DNA of 64,000 bases from Aspidapion aeneum (taxonomy: Eukaryota; Arthropoda; Insecta; Coleoptera; Brentidae): positions 105,825,314 through 105,889,313 of the forward strand of contig OY755042.1 in assembly GCA_963576565.1 (NCBI GenBank), written 5' to 3'. The notes beneath the pieces are model-generated. The model did no database searches. It was not told the DNA's origin and saw only the letters and a list, made by a program, of their open reading frames with translations. This document shows positions 55,560 to 64,000 of this stretch, in pieces. Both the position numbers and the translations under genes were made by a program. The first letter of the stretch is position 1, and every line of letters begins with the position of its first letter.

Positions 55560-56060
55560 CGTGGGATAGTTGTAGATGATTTTTTAAAACTGCCTTAGAT
55601 CGATTGGTAATCAATTTGAGTGGGAGGGCCTGTTTGATGTCATAAATCCAAGATGGCGGCTTTTTTAAAGTTTTATCACAAACTGGCTTATTAACTAAAT
55701 TAGTTTCACAGAAAAACTGCTAATACTTTTTTTTTTGCAAGAAAAAACCAATTAATATAGATAGAAATTAGCTTTATATCTTAAAAATTAACAAATATAT
55801 TATTTTTTTTAGAAATATAAAAAAATAGTAATTTTTTTTTCCCGAAAAAAAATTGAAGAAGGAAGTTTTAAACTATCTCAAATCCATTGGTTTATGGATC
55901 ACTCAATTCGCCGGATGTCTGCCTCAAATTTGAGCAAGAGCGCCTGTGTGACGTCATATATCCAGGATTGCGATGTTTTCCAGGTTTTTTCACTAACTTC
56001 AACTTTAGACAAAAATTGTATAGGCTTTGATTCGCAATAAAACAAATTTCATTGTCATTT
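55560..56060 (+). repeat. two half-copies of repeat family F (TGACGTCA / AAATCCA.GATGGCG)
   Basis: Each holds a GATCGATTGGT.ATCA-like start, a TTGAG.AAGAG.GCCTGTGTG stretch, then TGACGTCATA-type and ATCCAAGATGGCGG. Starts are near 55590 and 55880. The exact TGACGTCA is at 55949-55956; the first copy has TGATGTCA. Full foldback versions lie at 57.5-58.8 kb. Confidence 0.6.
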
Positions 56061-56159
56061 TAAAAAGCTTTATATCTCAAGAACTAAAAAAAATATTGCT
56101 ATTTTTTACAAGCTTTTATTTAGCTTCAGATGTTCTGTCTAACTATCTATCAAATCTTG

Positions 56160-56945
56160 TGAAGCGTTTTTGACACACTTCCCATTATCCGATTTGGATG
56201 AAATTTGGTACACACATAGTGGTCCCATGACAATACAACATTAAGAAAAAAATATCCTCCCACTCCTACCCCCACCCCTTCTATTGAAAAATGTGTTTTT
56301 GACACACTTCCCGTTATCCGATTTGGATAAAATTTGGTATACACATAGTGGTTCGATGATAATACAACAATAAGAAAAAATATCCTCCCACCCCTACCCC
56401 CACCCCCTTCCATAGAAAAATTTTGTTTTTGACACACATTCCGTTATCCGATTTGGATGAAATTTGGTATACATATAGTGATCCGATGACAATACAATAT
56501 TAAGAAAAAAATATCCTCCCACCCCTACCCCCACCCCCTTTCATAGAAAAATGAGTTTTTGACACACTTCCCATTAACCGATTTGGATGAAATTTGGTAT
56601 TCACATAGTGGTCCGATGACACTACAACATTAAAAAAAATATCCTCCCACCCCTACCCCCTTCCATAGAAAATGCGTTTTTGACACCCTTCCCATTATCC
56701 GATTTGGATGGAATTTGGTATACATATAGTGGTCCGACGACAATATAACAATAATGAAAAAATGTCCTCCCACCCCGACCCCACACCCCCTTCCATAAAA
56801 AATGCGTTTTTGACACACTTCACTTCAAATGACTTTTATAAAATTTGGTATATGCATAAAGGTCCGATGGCAATACAGCCCAAACAAAAAATATATTTCT
56901 ACCTCTACCCCCACCCTCTCCTTCTCCCAATAGAAAAATGAGTTT
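56160..56945. repeat. tandem array, ~130-bp unit, six copies
   Basis: GTTTTTGACACACTTCC begins near 56166, 56295, 56425, 56555, 56676 and 56806. Each unit also has TTATCCGATTTGGATGAAAT, TACACATAGTGGTCCGATGA and CTCCCACCCCTACCCCCAC. The several Gly/Arg-rich open frames here are by-products of the repeat. Confidence 0.92.
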
Positions 56946-57051
56946 CCAAACAACTCACGATCAGCGATTTCATTATAATCTAGATAAACACTTCTGTTCT
57001 GTTATTGAACCAATATTATTTATTTAATAGAGTAGATAGCTGAGACTAAAA

Positions 57052-57530
57052 GGTAGAAAATAAATTGGTAAAAAATTTTTTTTAAGTCACAAGCTTTTAT
57101 AAAATGCACTAAAAATTAAAAAATAATTTTCTAAAATTCTAATATTATCATAATAATAAAAGCGATGGCCGCAAATCAAAGCATAAGTTAATCTAAATTT
57201 GTGATCTAAACACTTAAAGAATATTCAACATAGCAGGTCACCAAAGATATGTTTACCTACCATACCTATGTCAGAGAAATGCTGGGGTATCTTGGGTCGG
57301 GTTGGGTGGGTTTGGTACCTCTGCATTTTTCTGCTAGATTAATTCTTGCAAATAGTGATATTTAATTGATACGGATATCTTATCGTGCTATCATCGTCAA
57401 AATTTCCATCAGTCGGCCATCGCTTTTATCATTATGATAATATTAGAATTTTAGAAAATTATTTTTTAATTTTTAGTGCATTTTATAAAAGCTTGTGACT
57501 TAAAAAATTTTTTTTACCAATTTATTTAAA
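57052..57530. mobile_element. ~480-bp element with ~115-bp inverted arms
   Basis: The left arm 57052-57170 (AAATTGGTAAAAAA, AAGTCACAAGCTTTTATAA, AAAGCGATGGCCG) is mirrored at 57413-57530. The spacer shows no coding motif but includes GTCGGGTTGGGTGGGTTTGG. Target duplication unclear. Confidence 0.75.
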
Positions 57531-57544
57531 TAATAAAAAAGTTA

Positions 57545-58130
57545 TAAATATTCTAGATTGAGCAAGAAAGTCTTAGACTACCCTCGATCGGTTGGTGATG
57601 GATCGCTTAATATTAAGTTTGCCTTTAATTTAAGTAAAAGGGCCGGTGTGACGTCATAAATCCAAAATGGCGGATTTTTCATATTTTTTTACAAACTTTA
57701 AACTCGCTAATATATTTGCAAGAGAGCATTTATTACTGTAGTAAAGAATTTAGCTTTATATTTTAAAAACGAACAAAGATATAATTTTCTTTTGAATAAA
57801 AAAATTTTACTATATTTATTATTTAAAAAAATATATCTTTGTTGGTTTGTAAGATATGAAGCTAATTTCTTCACTATATTTATTGCTGTTCTCTTGCAAA
57901 CAAAAACCTTATTCACAGATTTTCAGTAAAACTCATTTGACAAAAGTTATAAGCCAAAGTTTGCACAAAAAATTGAAAATGCCGTCATTTTGGATTTATG
58001 ACGTCATGCAGGTCCTCCTACTCAAATTTGAGGCAAACACCCGGCGACTTAACATTGAGTGATCCATCACCAATCGATCAAGGGTAGTCTTAAACTGTTT
58101 TCCTCAATCTTGAATTTTTTAAATTTTGTT
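57545..58130. mobile_element. foldback element, family F, TGACGTCA in each arm
   Basis: The left arm (57545-57805) and right arm (57820-58130) are inverted copies. Each has GACTACCCT.GATCG.TTGGTGAT-type sequence, a GGATC.CT stretch, TGACGTCAT (57649-57656 and 57999-58006), AAATCCAAAATG.CGG and TTTGCAAGAGA. Divergence between arms is modest. No coding sequence. Confidence 0.75.
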
Positions 58131-58860
58131 AATATTGATGTTTGTAGTGTTTGCATATTAGTGAAACGACAAACACACGAATTGAAATTTCCCGCGCCGT
58201 GACAAAGTGCTAATGACGTAGGCAATATGGCCGCGCGGCTGACCTATGAAAAAGCAGTATTGGAGTGACGTCACACGGGACGCCCTCTCGTTACGTATTT
58301 TATAGTAAGTCTGTTTTCATCCATAAATATTTGCGTAATTATAAATAATTCCGCGGCTTAAATAATATAAACACCAAAATGGCGACGAGGATGGGATTCG
58401 AACCCAATGTTCTATTGCAAATAAATCATAATCTATACAATTTTTCTGTAAAGTTGATATCGCACAAAAGTTAAAAGCAACTCTTGGATATATGACGTCA
58501 CACAGGCGCCCTTACTTAAATTTGAGGCAAACATCAGGCGATTTAAAGTTGAGTGATCCATAACCAATTGATTTGGTGTAGTCTAAAACTTTCTTCTTCA
58601 ATTTTTTTTTTTTTGGGTAAAAAAAGATACTATTTTTTAGTAATTTATAAAATATTACTATCCTTGTTATGTTTTAAGATATGAAGCTGTAGCATTTACT
58701 TGGTGTTCTATTGCAAACATAAAATATATTTACAGTTTCCTTATAAAACTAATTTAGAAACAGTTATAAGCCAAAGTTTGTAAAAAAACGTAAAATAACT
58801 ATCCCACGGGATACCATACCATTCAACTATTTAGTTTGTTAGTTTTTCTAAAGGCTTGAA
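58131..58860. repeat. further family F half-copy and mixed repeat DNA
   Basis: TGACGTCA recurs at 58266-58273 and 58493-58500; the second is in a clear right-arm copy of family F (GGCAAACATCAGGCGATTT, GAGTGATCCATAACCAATTG). A GATTCGAACCC near 58396 resembles a tRNA B box, without a foldable tRNA around it. Confidence 0.5.
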
Positions 58861-59039
58861 TTTTTTTCGGCTGATTATATAAAGTTATTGCGAGAGTTTT
58901 TTGGGATCTTTTTGACTTATATCAGTTGTATCTAAATTTTGCAAGCGAAAACTGAGCCCGACGTTTAAAGACAATTCCATTCTTTTTAAAAACAAGTGAT
59001 GTAAAATAGTCGAATTGAACTGATCAAAAAATTCTTTTG

Positions 59040-59299
59040 TGTTTTATTATCATAAGTCTTAAGTTTTATTAAAATAACAAAAATTTTAATGAGAGCTTAG
59101 CGATTTTTTGTTGCAGTTAATAACCCATTAGCTTGGTAGATAAGTAAATTTTCAAGACTTATTTTTATTTTGCGAATTTTTGCCTCCCTGCTTCGACTAA
59201 CACTGTACGTCACTGGGTCAGAGTCCTGTTCAAAATACCACCTTTTAAATTTATTTGCAAAACAAAACAGAATAAAACTTTTTTTAAAGTTAAAAAGGG
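59040..59299 (-). terminator. IP6K 3' UTR with poly(A) signals
   Basis: On the minus strand after the stop codon, AATAAA-type signals occur near 59166 and 59045. The exact end is unknown. Confidence 0.4.
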
Positions 59300-59651
59300 T
59301 CAATAGAAACTTGTCTCATTTTCGGCTAAAATTTGTGAAAGCAGCCTATTCAAACTATCTAAACCTGTCAAAAAACCACCATCAGGACCCTCATGTATTT
59401 TATTCGTCTTCGTTAAACTGTATTTAAGGTCACTAAAACTATTATTCGTTGCAAAAGAAGTGTGAGCAAAGTCTATCATGCGAATGTCTACCTTTGGGTT
59501 GGGTTGCGAAGGTGACCTGGTTGGGTTGGATCTACCGCTCGAAGAGGGCGAGCTGTCGCCTACGCAGAGCCTCTTTGGAATATTATTGCTTCTGGCTAGT
59601 TTTGGAATCAGTTCTTCGTCCTCTGTGTCTTCAAGATCTAGTTCTTGAAAT
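59300..59651 (-). CDS. Ip6k: inositol hexakisphosphate kinase, terminal exon
   Basis: IP6 kinases add a pyrophosphate to phytate, making 5-IP7, in cytosol and nucleus. This exon encodes the C-terminal 116 residues. Acceptor TTTGTTTCAG|A at 59652; the first base completes an Arg codon split with the exon at 61937. Visible: an acidic start FQELDLEDTEDEELIPKL, a Ser/Pro-rich linker (SPSSSGRSNPTRSPSQ), then VDIRMIDFAHTSF, the conserved IDFAH motif whose Asp helps bind metal-ATP, then HEGPDGGFLTGLDSLNRLL, the family's C-terminal helix block. Stop at 59300. No frame damage. The PxxxDxKxG inositol-binding motif must be on upstream exons outside the window. It could in principle be another IPK-family member, but the GPD.G...GL.. 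block favours IP6K. Confidence 0.9.
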
Positions 59652-59776
59652 CTGAAACAAATTTTTTTATTTAAACGTGTTATTTGGCCCTTTTCATTGA
59701 TGGAATACATACAAATAAAAGAAAATAAAAGAAAGAACCAAGAAATAAAAGTGGATGTCTAATTAAATATATATTC

Positions 59777-61325
59777 ATAACAAAAACATTTCATGTAAAA
59801 AAAAGCCAAGTACGCGAAAATGGTATTTCGTAAAAAGAATTGAGATAAAAGTAAAGCCAAGTTCTCTAATACAAATTTCAAAATGAAAGGTTCTTACTAG
59901 TTTGGAAATGTTTTTTTTTTAACTTTTTCACTCCTTTTTTAAATGATTTGGATAATATTTAAGTTTTAAAGTAGTAAAATATGCGGAATATTATTCAAAA
60001 CTTTTGCAATGCCTTATTAAAAATTTGGAGGTTTGTTAATTTTTTCCTGTGGTTTCATCATAGTTCCTATCAGCCTTCTAAAGCTCAGCTCTCTAGCGTT
60101 CCTAGAAGTGGGCAATGTTACTTTTACATAACTTTAAATTTATAGGCGAGGGAAGCTAAAATAAAACATTGGGGTTTTTTACTTTTTTTCTATATTAGCT
60201 CACACATATACTATACTATAGTAGTGTGAGCTATGGTGATCCTAATTTTTACGAGAAAAAAAAGTTGCTCCGATTTCAAAAGTTTTTATATATCTTTGCG
60301 TTTCAGATGATTTTGAAACTTTTTTGTTGCGCCGTCTGTCTGTCTGTCTGTCTGTAACGACCAACGCGCATAACTCAAAAACCGCTTGGCCGATTTTAAT
60401 GAAATTTGGTACCTAGGCTGGGTCTTGGGTCGAGATGGTCCCATTTAAAAATGAACAAAATCCACCGAACAGAAACCAAATAAAAGGGTGGGGGTAGATA
60501 TCAAAAATTAGAGTTTATGTGAAAATATGGCGTGTCTGATATCAAACGAAAGGTCATTGAGTCTGCAGTTAAACAAAATACATTTTAATTTATTTTTAAA
60601 AAAAGGGTGGGGGTATATTTTAAAAATTAGAGTTTAAGTGAAAATATGACGTGTGTGATATCAAACGAAAGCTAATTGAGTCCGGAGTTTAACAAAATAC
60701 ATTTTAGTTTTTTGTTTTTTTTTAAGGGTAGATTTAAAAAATTTGAGTTTAAGTCAAAACATGGCTTGTGTGGTATCAAACAAAAGGTAATTTAGTCTGG
60801 AATTAAATAAAATATATTTCAGTTTTTAGTTATATTAGCTCACACGTACACTATAACTATAGTACCTAGTGTGAGCTTAGGGGCCCATATATTGGCAGAG
60901 TATTTTTATCATATTTCCTATCAGTCTGCCAAAGCTCAGCTCTCTAGCGTTTCTGGAAGTAGGCAATGTTACTTTTACATAACTTTACCCATATGGGGGA
61001 GGAGAGTAAATTAGAATTTTGGTGTTTTTTTTTTATTCAAGGGTTTGGTCATAATTTCTATCAGTCTGCCAAATTTTAGCTTTGTAACATGTCTGAAAGC
61101 ACAGTAGAATTTTGATAATCTATACATAAGTGAGTGGCAAATTCGACGTTTTTTGAAATTTCGTAACTACTTTACTACTTTCTGGAAGTCCATGAAACTT
61201 AAAGGGGTTGTTAACTCTATAAGTTTGAGTTTCGTAGCTCATTCCAAGGTAGAGTTTTAGATAAGTTAAATATGGACTGAAATGTTTCAAGAAAAGATGG
61301 TACAGTAATTTACGCGAACTTAGTT
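59777..61325 (-). repeat. interspersed element R1, second copy, split by element X
   Basis: Reverse complement of the 6.4-7.5 kb copy: TCATAGTTCCTATCAGCCTT, AGCTCTCTAGCG and GGGCAATGTTACTTTTACAT recur near 60055, 60925 and 61050, and the far end has CAAGAAAAGATGGTAC. The terminal module at 59777-59910 is, however, in the same direction as in the first copy. About three tandem units versus five at 6.4 kb. Confidence 0.65.
60190..60905 (+). mobile_element. hairpin-ended element X inserted in R1
   Basis: It starts with hairpin TAGCTCACACATATACTATA..., then GTCTGTCTGTCTGTCTG, CCTAGGCTGGGTCTTGGGTC and three ~120-bp units, and ends with the hairpin before GGGCCCATATATTGGCAGAG. R1 sequence resumes on both sides (TTTTTCTATA before, TTTATCAT after), so X landed in R1. 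Confidence 0.75.
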
Positions 61326-61936
61326 ATTACTAGATTAGCATAACCTTAGAGCATAATACTGGTTAAAAAAATCGAAATATGAAGCAATCATAGATTGCTT
61401 TGGAAACAATGGCAAATTTAAATTCCCAAACGTGTATTTTGACACATAGACAAATAGCTGCTGTGTGGCTGGATGCCATATTTGTTGTTTATTTACATTT
61501 TGCGGGGTTTTGCGTTTCTTGTGTAAAATTATTTTTTTTCTGTAAAAAAATGTTCGGGGGAAGTAAGGGAGTACAATTCCATAGGTAAGTACCTGTATTT
61601 TTCTTTATAATTTGTTAATAAAGTTAAGAGTGGTTTATAGATGCCATTTACCACTCTTCATGGTGTACACAATAAACCTGCACAATTAATTAAACAAAAA
61701 CTACAAATTTATTCAGCAATTTGATAAATTTTCACCTGATCAACTAGTTTTTAGAAAAAACCTTAAATTATAAAATATTGTAGTGACATAACGGAGTATG
61801 TTTCAAAACCACTAAAACTGACGCATGCGCAGTTACCAAAATCCTGTCTACCGCAAAAAGGAACATTAATACTTAAAAAGGGTTCTGGCTTCAAGCATCG
61901 CGTATGAGAATGCATGGGTATTTCGGTATAACTTAC

Positions 61937-62080
61937 CGTAAACTACACTTTCTACTCTTCTGTGGGGAAGCGTCCGAGTCCGAACTGTCATCGGTCGAAT
62001 TGCCTCTATTCAGTTGACTAGTTAATGAAAAATCTTCATCGCTAGAGCTATTCGAGTAGGCCATCCAACTTTCCATAGAA
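61937..62080 (-). CDS. Ip6k: inositol hexakisphosphate kinase, penultimate exon
   Basis: 144 bases between acceptor TTTTTTTCTTAG|TT (62082-62081) and donor CG|GTAAGT (61936). It enters after a phase-2 split codon and leaves after two bases, exactly matching the phase of the terminal exon. It encodes 47 whole codons: SMESWMAYSNSSSDEDFSL, TSQLNRGNSTDDSSDSDAS, then PQKSRKCSL. The acidic Ser/Asp-rich composition fits the poorly conserved insert that precedes the C-terminal block of IP6 kinases and looks phosphorylatable by CK2. Identity rests on the join, not on its own motif. The open frame continues upstream of the acceptor by chance. Confidence 0.8.
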
Positions 62081-62082
62081 CT

Positions 62083-62407
62083 AAGAAAAAAACCACACAA
62101 ACACTTAGATATCTTAATTATACGGAGTGTCCCATTGAGATTTCCGAAGCGGTAAGAGATACAATTTTGGTTAAATAAGAAAAAAGTTGAGCTATTCCGA
62201 ACCTTTTCAGATCGGTCTAGGAAAACTGGGCGCCGCCAACTCGGCGCCGCCAACTTGGCGCCGGGCCAACTCGGCGCCACCAACTGGGCGCCAGGCAAAT
62301 CGGCGCCGGACTTAAAAAAAAATTTTCTATAAAATGTGCACATGAATAACAAAATAGATATACTATTTATAGAAAAAAATCTTGAAAAAAATTTTTACGC
62401 AATTTTC
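62083..62407. repeat. upstream IP6K intron with GGCGCC minisatellite (62228-62310)
   Basis: CAACTCGGCGCCGC-type units of 13-17 bases repeat about six times at 62228-62310. All carry the palindrome GGCGCC in otherwise AT-rich DNA. No exon recognised. Confidence 0.75.
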
Positions 62408-64000
62408 TTGAAATTTGGTTTTGTTAAGTAAAGTTAAATCCATTAAGTCAAGTGTTGAAATTTGGTAGGTGTAGTGTTTGGTTACCTGGTAACACTACAA
62501 TTTACGTTTTTTATTACAACAATGGCGGATCCAAAATGGCGGATTTCTTTAGTTAAATCCATTAAGTCGAGTGTTGAAATTTGGTACGTATAGTGTTTGG
62601 TAACCTGGTAACACTACATATTACGTTTTTTATTACAACAATGGCGGATCCAAAATGGCGGATTTCTTTATTTTTAAACCGATTTATCTCAAACTTGAAA
62701 GTTTGGAGTGCCTGAGATCACTTAATACAGTTTTATCATCAAACTTAAAAAAATCAAAATGGCGAATCCAAAATGGCGGATTTTCTTATTTACTAACCGA
62801 TTTGTCTCAAACTTAAAATATTACTTGGATTGGATCGGCCATTTTGATTTTTTTAAGTTTGAGTAAAAAATTGTGTTAAATTACCTTAAACAATGTAATA
62901 TTTCAACTCTTTGTTTGAAACTCGTATACAATGAGTATTTCTAACCGAAACGTCGTGTTTTAAAATAAATAAAGACAATGGAAGTCCGAAATTTTATTTC
63001 TGTAATATTTCAAGTTTGAGACAAATCGGTTGGTAAATAAGAAAGCCCGCCATTTTGGATCGGCCATTTTGATTTCTTAAAGTTTAAGTAAAATTTTTTG
63101 TTAAATGACCTGAAGCAATGTAATATTTTAAGTTTAAGACAAATCGGTTAGTAAATAAGACATTCCGCCATTTTGGATCCGCCATTCTGATTTTTTTTAA
63201 GTTTGAGTAAAAATTTTTGTTAAATGACCTCAAGCAATGTAATATTTCAAGTTTAAGATAAATCGGTTAGTAAATAAAAAAATCCGCCATTTTGGATCGG
63301 CCATTTTGATTTTTTTAAGTTTGAGTAAAAAATTGTGTTAAATGACCTTAAGCAATGTAATATTTTAAGTTTGAGACAAATCGGTTGGGAAATAAGAAAG
63401 TCCGCCATTTTGGATCGGCCATTTTGATTTTTTTAAGTTTGAGTAAAAATTGTGTTAAATGACCTTAAGCAATGTAATATTTTAAGTTTGAGACAAATCG
63501 GTTGGGAAATAAGAAAGTCCGCCATTTTGGATCGGCCATTTTGATTTTTTTAAGTTTGAGTAAAAAATTGTGTTAAATGACCTTAAGCAATGTAATATTT
63601 TAAGTTTGTGACAAATCGGTTGGGAAATAAGAAAGTCCGCCATTTTGGATCGGCCATTTTGATTTCTTTAAGTTTGAGTAAAAAATTTTGTTAAATGACC
63701 TCAAGCAATGGAATATTTTAAGTTTAAGAAAGTAAGTAAATAAGAAAATCCGCCATTTTGGATTCGCCATTTTGAATTTTTTAAGTTTGAGGATAAAACT
63801 GTATTAAGTGATCTCAGGCACTCCAAACTTTCAAGTTTGAGACAAATCGGTTTAAAAATAAAGAAATCCGCCATTTTGGATCCGCCATTGTTGTAATAAA
63901 AAACGTAAATTGTAGTATTACCAGGTTACCAAACACTACAACTACCAAATTTCATCACTCGACTTAATGGATTTAACTATACTTAACAAAACCAAATTTC
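62408..64000. mobile_element. large inverted-repeat element with ~119-bp tandem core, possibly cut by the window edge
   Basis: The left arm from GAAATTTGGTTTTGTTAAGT (62409) is mirrored by the last bases of the window (CTTAACAAAACCAAATTTC). The left side has two ~120-bp units (GTGTTTGGTAACCTGGTAAC, AATGGCGGATCCAAAATGGC). The centre (about 62830-63770) has some seven ~119-bp units with ATCGGCCATTTTGATTT and GACAAATCGGTT. No open frame. It lies upstream of the IP6K exon, hence probably intronic. Confidence 0.8.
62907..63001 (+). mobile_element. 95-bp Penelope-like insertion with 12-bp target duplication
   Basis: GTAATATTTCAA occurs at 62895-62906 and 63002-63013 within a satellite unit that elsewhere has it once. 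The 95 bases between hold ATGAGTATTTCTAACCGAAA and CGTC (3' half of a hammerhead-like core) and the tail AAAGACAATGGAAGTCCG seen at 36.15 kb. A strongly 5'-truncated PLE insertion. Confidence 0.65.

Larger units (their letters stand above)
59652..61936 (-). other. IP6K intron
   Basis: Donor CG|GTAAGT (61936-61931) and acceptor TTTGTTTCAG (59661-59652). Split codon CG+A. The intron contains an R1 repeat copy interrupted by element X, and further unassigned AT-rich DNA at 61330-61930. Confidence 0.85.

Noticed and set aside
56150..56941. Gly/Arg-rich proteins in several frames
   Set aside because: All arise from a 130-bp tandem repeat.
58381..58420. tRNA from the GATTCGAACCC box
   Set aside because: No acceptor or anticodon stems can be formed around it.
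62081..62352. extension of the IP6K penultimate exon upstream to an ATG near 62352
   Set aside because: A strong acceptor lies at 62081-62082 and the extension is made of the GGCGCC minisatellite (Ala/Pro repeats).

Overview
This is a 64 kb stretch of AT-rich, animal-type nuclear DNA. It is very probably from an insect with a large, transposon-rich genome; a beetle is plausible but I cannot prove it. It has spliced genes with GT-AG introns, isolated single-exon genes, and dense fossils of LINEs, Penelope-like elements (PLEs), hAT, mariner, P/THAP, PIF/Harbinger, Foldback and simple inverted-repeat elements. Nothing is bacterial: no operons, ribosome-binding sites or CRISPR arrays. Coordinates were placed by eye, so edges of decayed repeats are good to tens of bases. 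Splice sites and target-site duplications given explicitly were read base by base.

Only two host genes look alive. Bet1 (51464-51796, +) is a complete single-exon gene for an ER-Golgi SNARE of 110 residues. On the minus strand, 61937-62080 and 59300-59651 are the last two exons of an inositol hexakisphosphate kinase gene. Their junction is in phase, and the C-terminal IDFAH region is present. The catalytic N-terminal half lies beyond the right edge, and the 2.3 kb intron between the exons is packed with repeats. A third host-type gene, an S28 serine carboxypeptidase at 18.8-20.7 kb, is dead; its terminal exon is repeated in tandem in decayed forms.

Layout. 0-2 kb: mariner end, then a three-level nest (hAT > PIF-like MITE > CCCAC-type MITE). 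3-8 kb: LINE relics, a perfect 29-bp-arm hairpin and a tandem-repeat element. 8.6-9.9 kb: a roughly 0.65 kb tandem dimer. 10-18 kb: P-element/THAP relics, LINE pieces, inverted-repeat elements, and a 1.5 kb element with two convergent gene remnants. 18.8-23 kb: the S28 pseudogene and a decayed multicopy protein of unknown function. 23.6-30 kb: two LINE families cut by MITEs whose insertion sites can be proved against a paralogue, around a 500-bp satellite. 31-37.6 kb: Jockey, CR1-like and Penelope pieces, a 169-bp triplicate, and a PIF-like MITE carrying a PLE remnant with a hammerhead-ribozyme fold. 38-48 kb: low-complexity TTTTGGCA DNA, hairpin-ended elements, a Jockey copy split by an element with two tRNA-like arms, and a long LINE fragment. 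48-50 kb: Foldback element with 9-bp duplication and a LINE 3' end. 51-53.6 kb: Bet1 and a hAT MITE. 55.5-58.8 kb: elements carrying TGACGTCA. 59-62 kb: the kinase gene. 62.4 kb to the end: an inverted/tandem repeat element with a tiny PLE insertion.

There is no evident functional cooperation among the genes. The window's main interest is the layered record of element insertion and several composite elements I cannot match to a named family.
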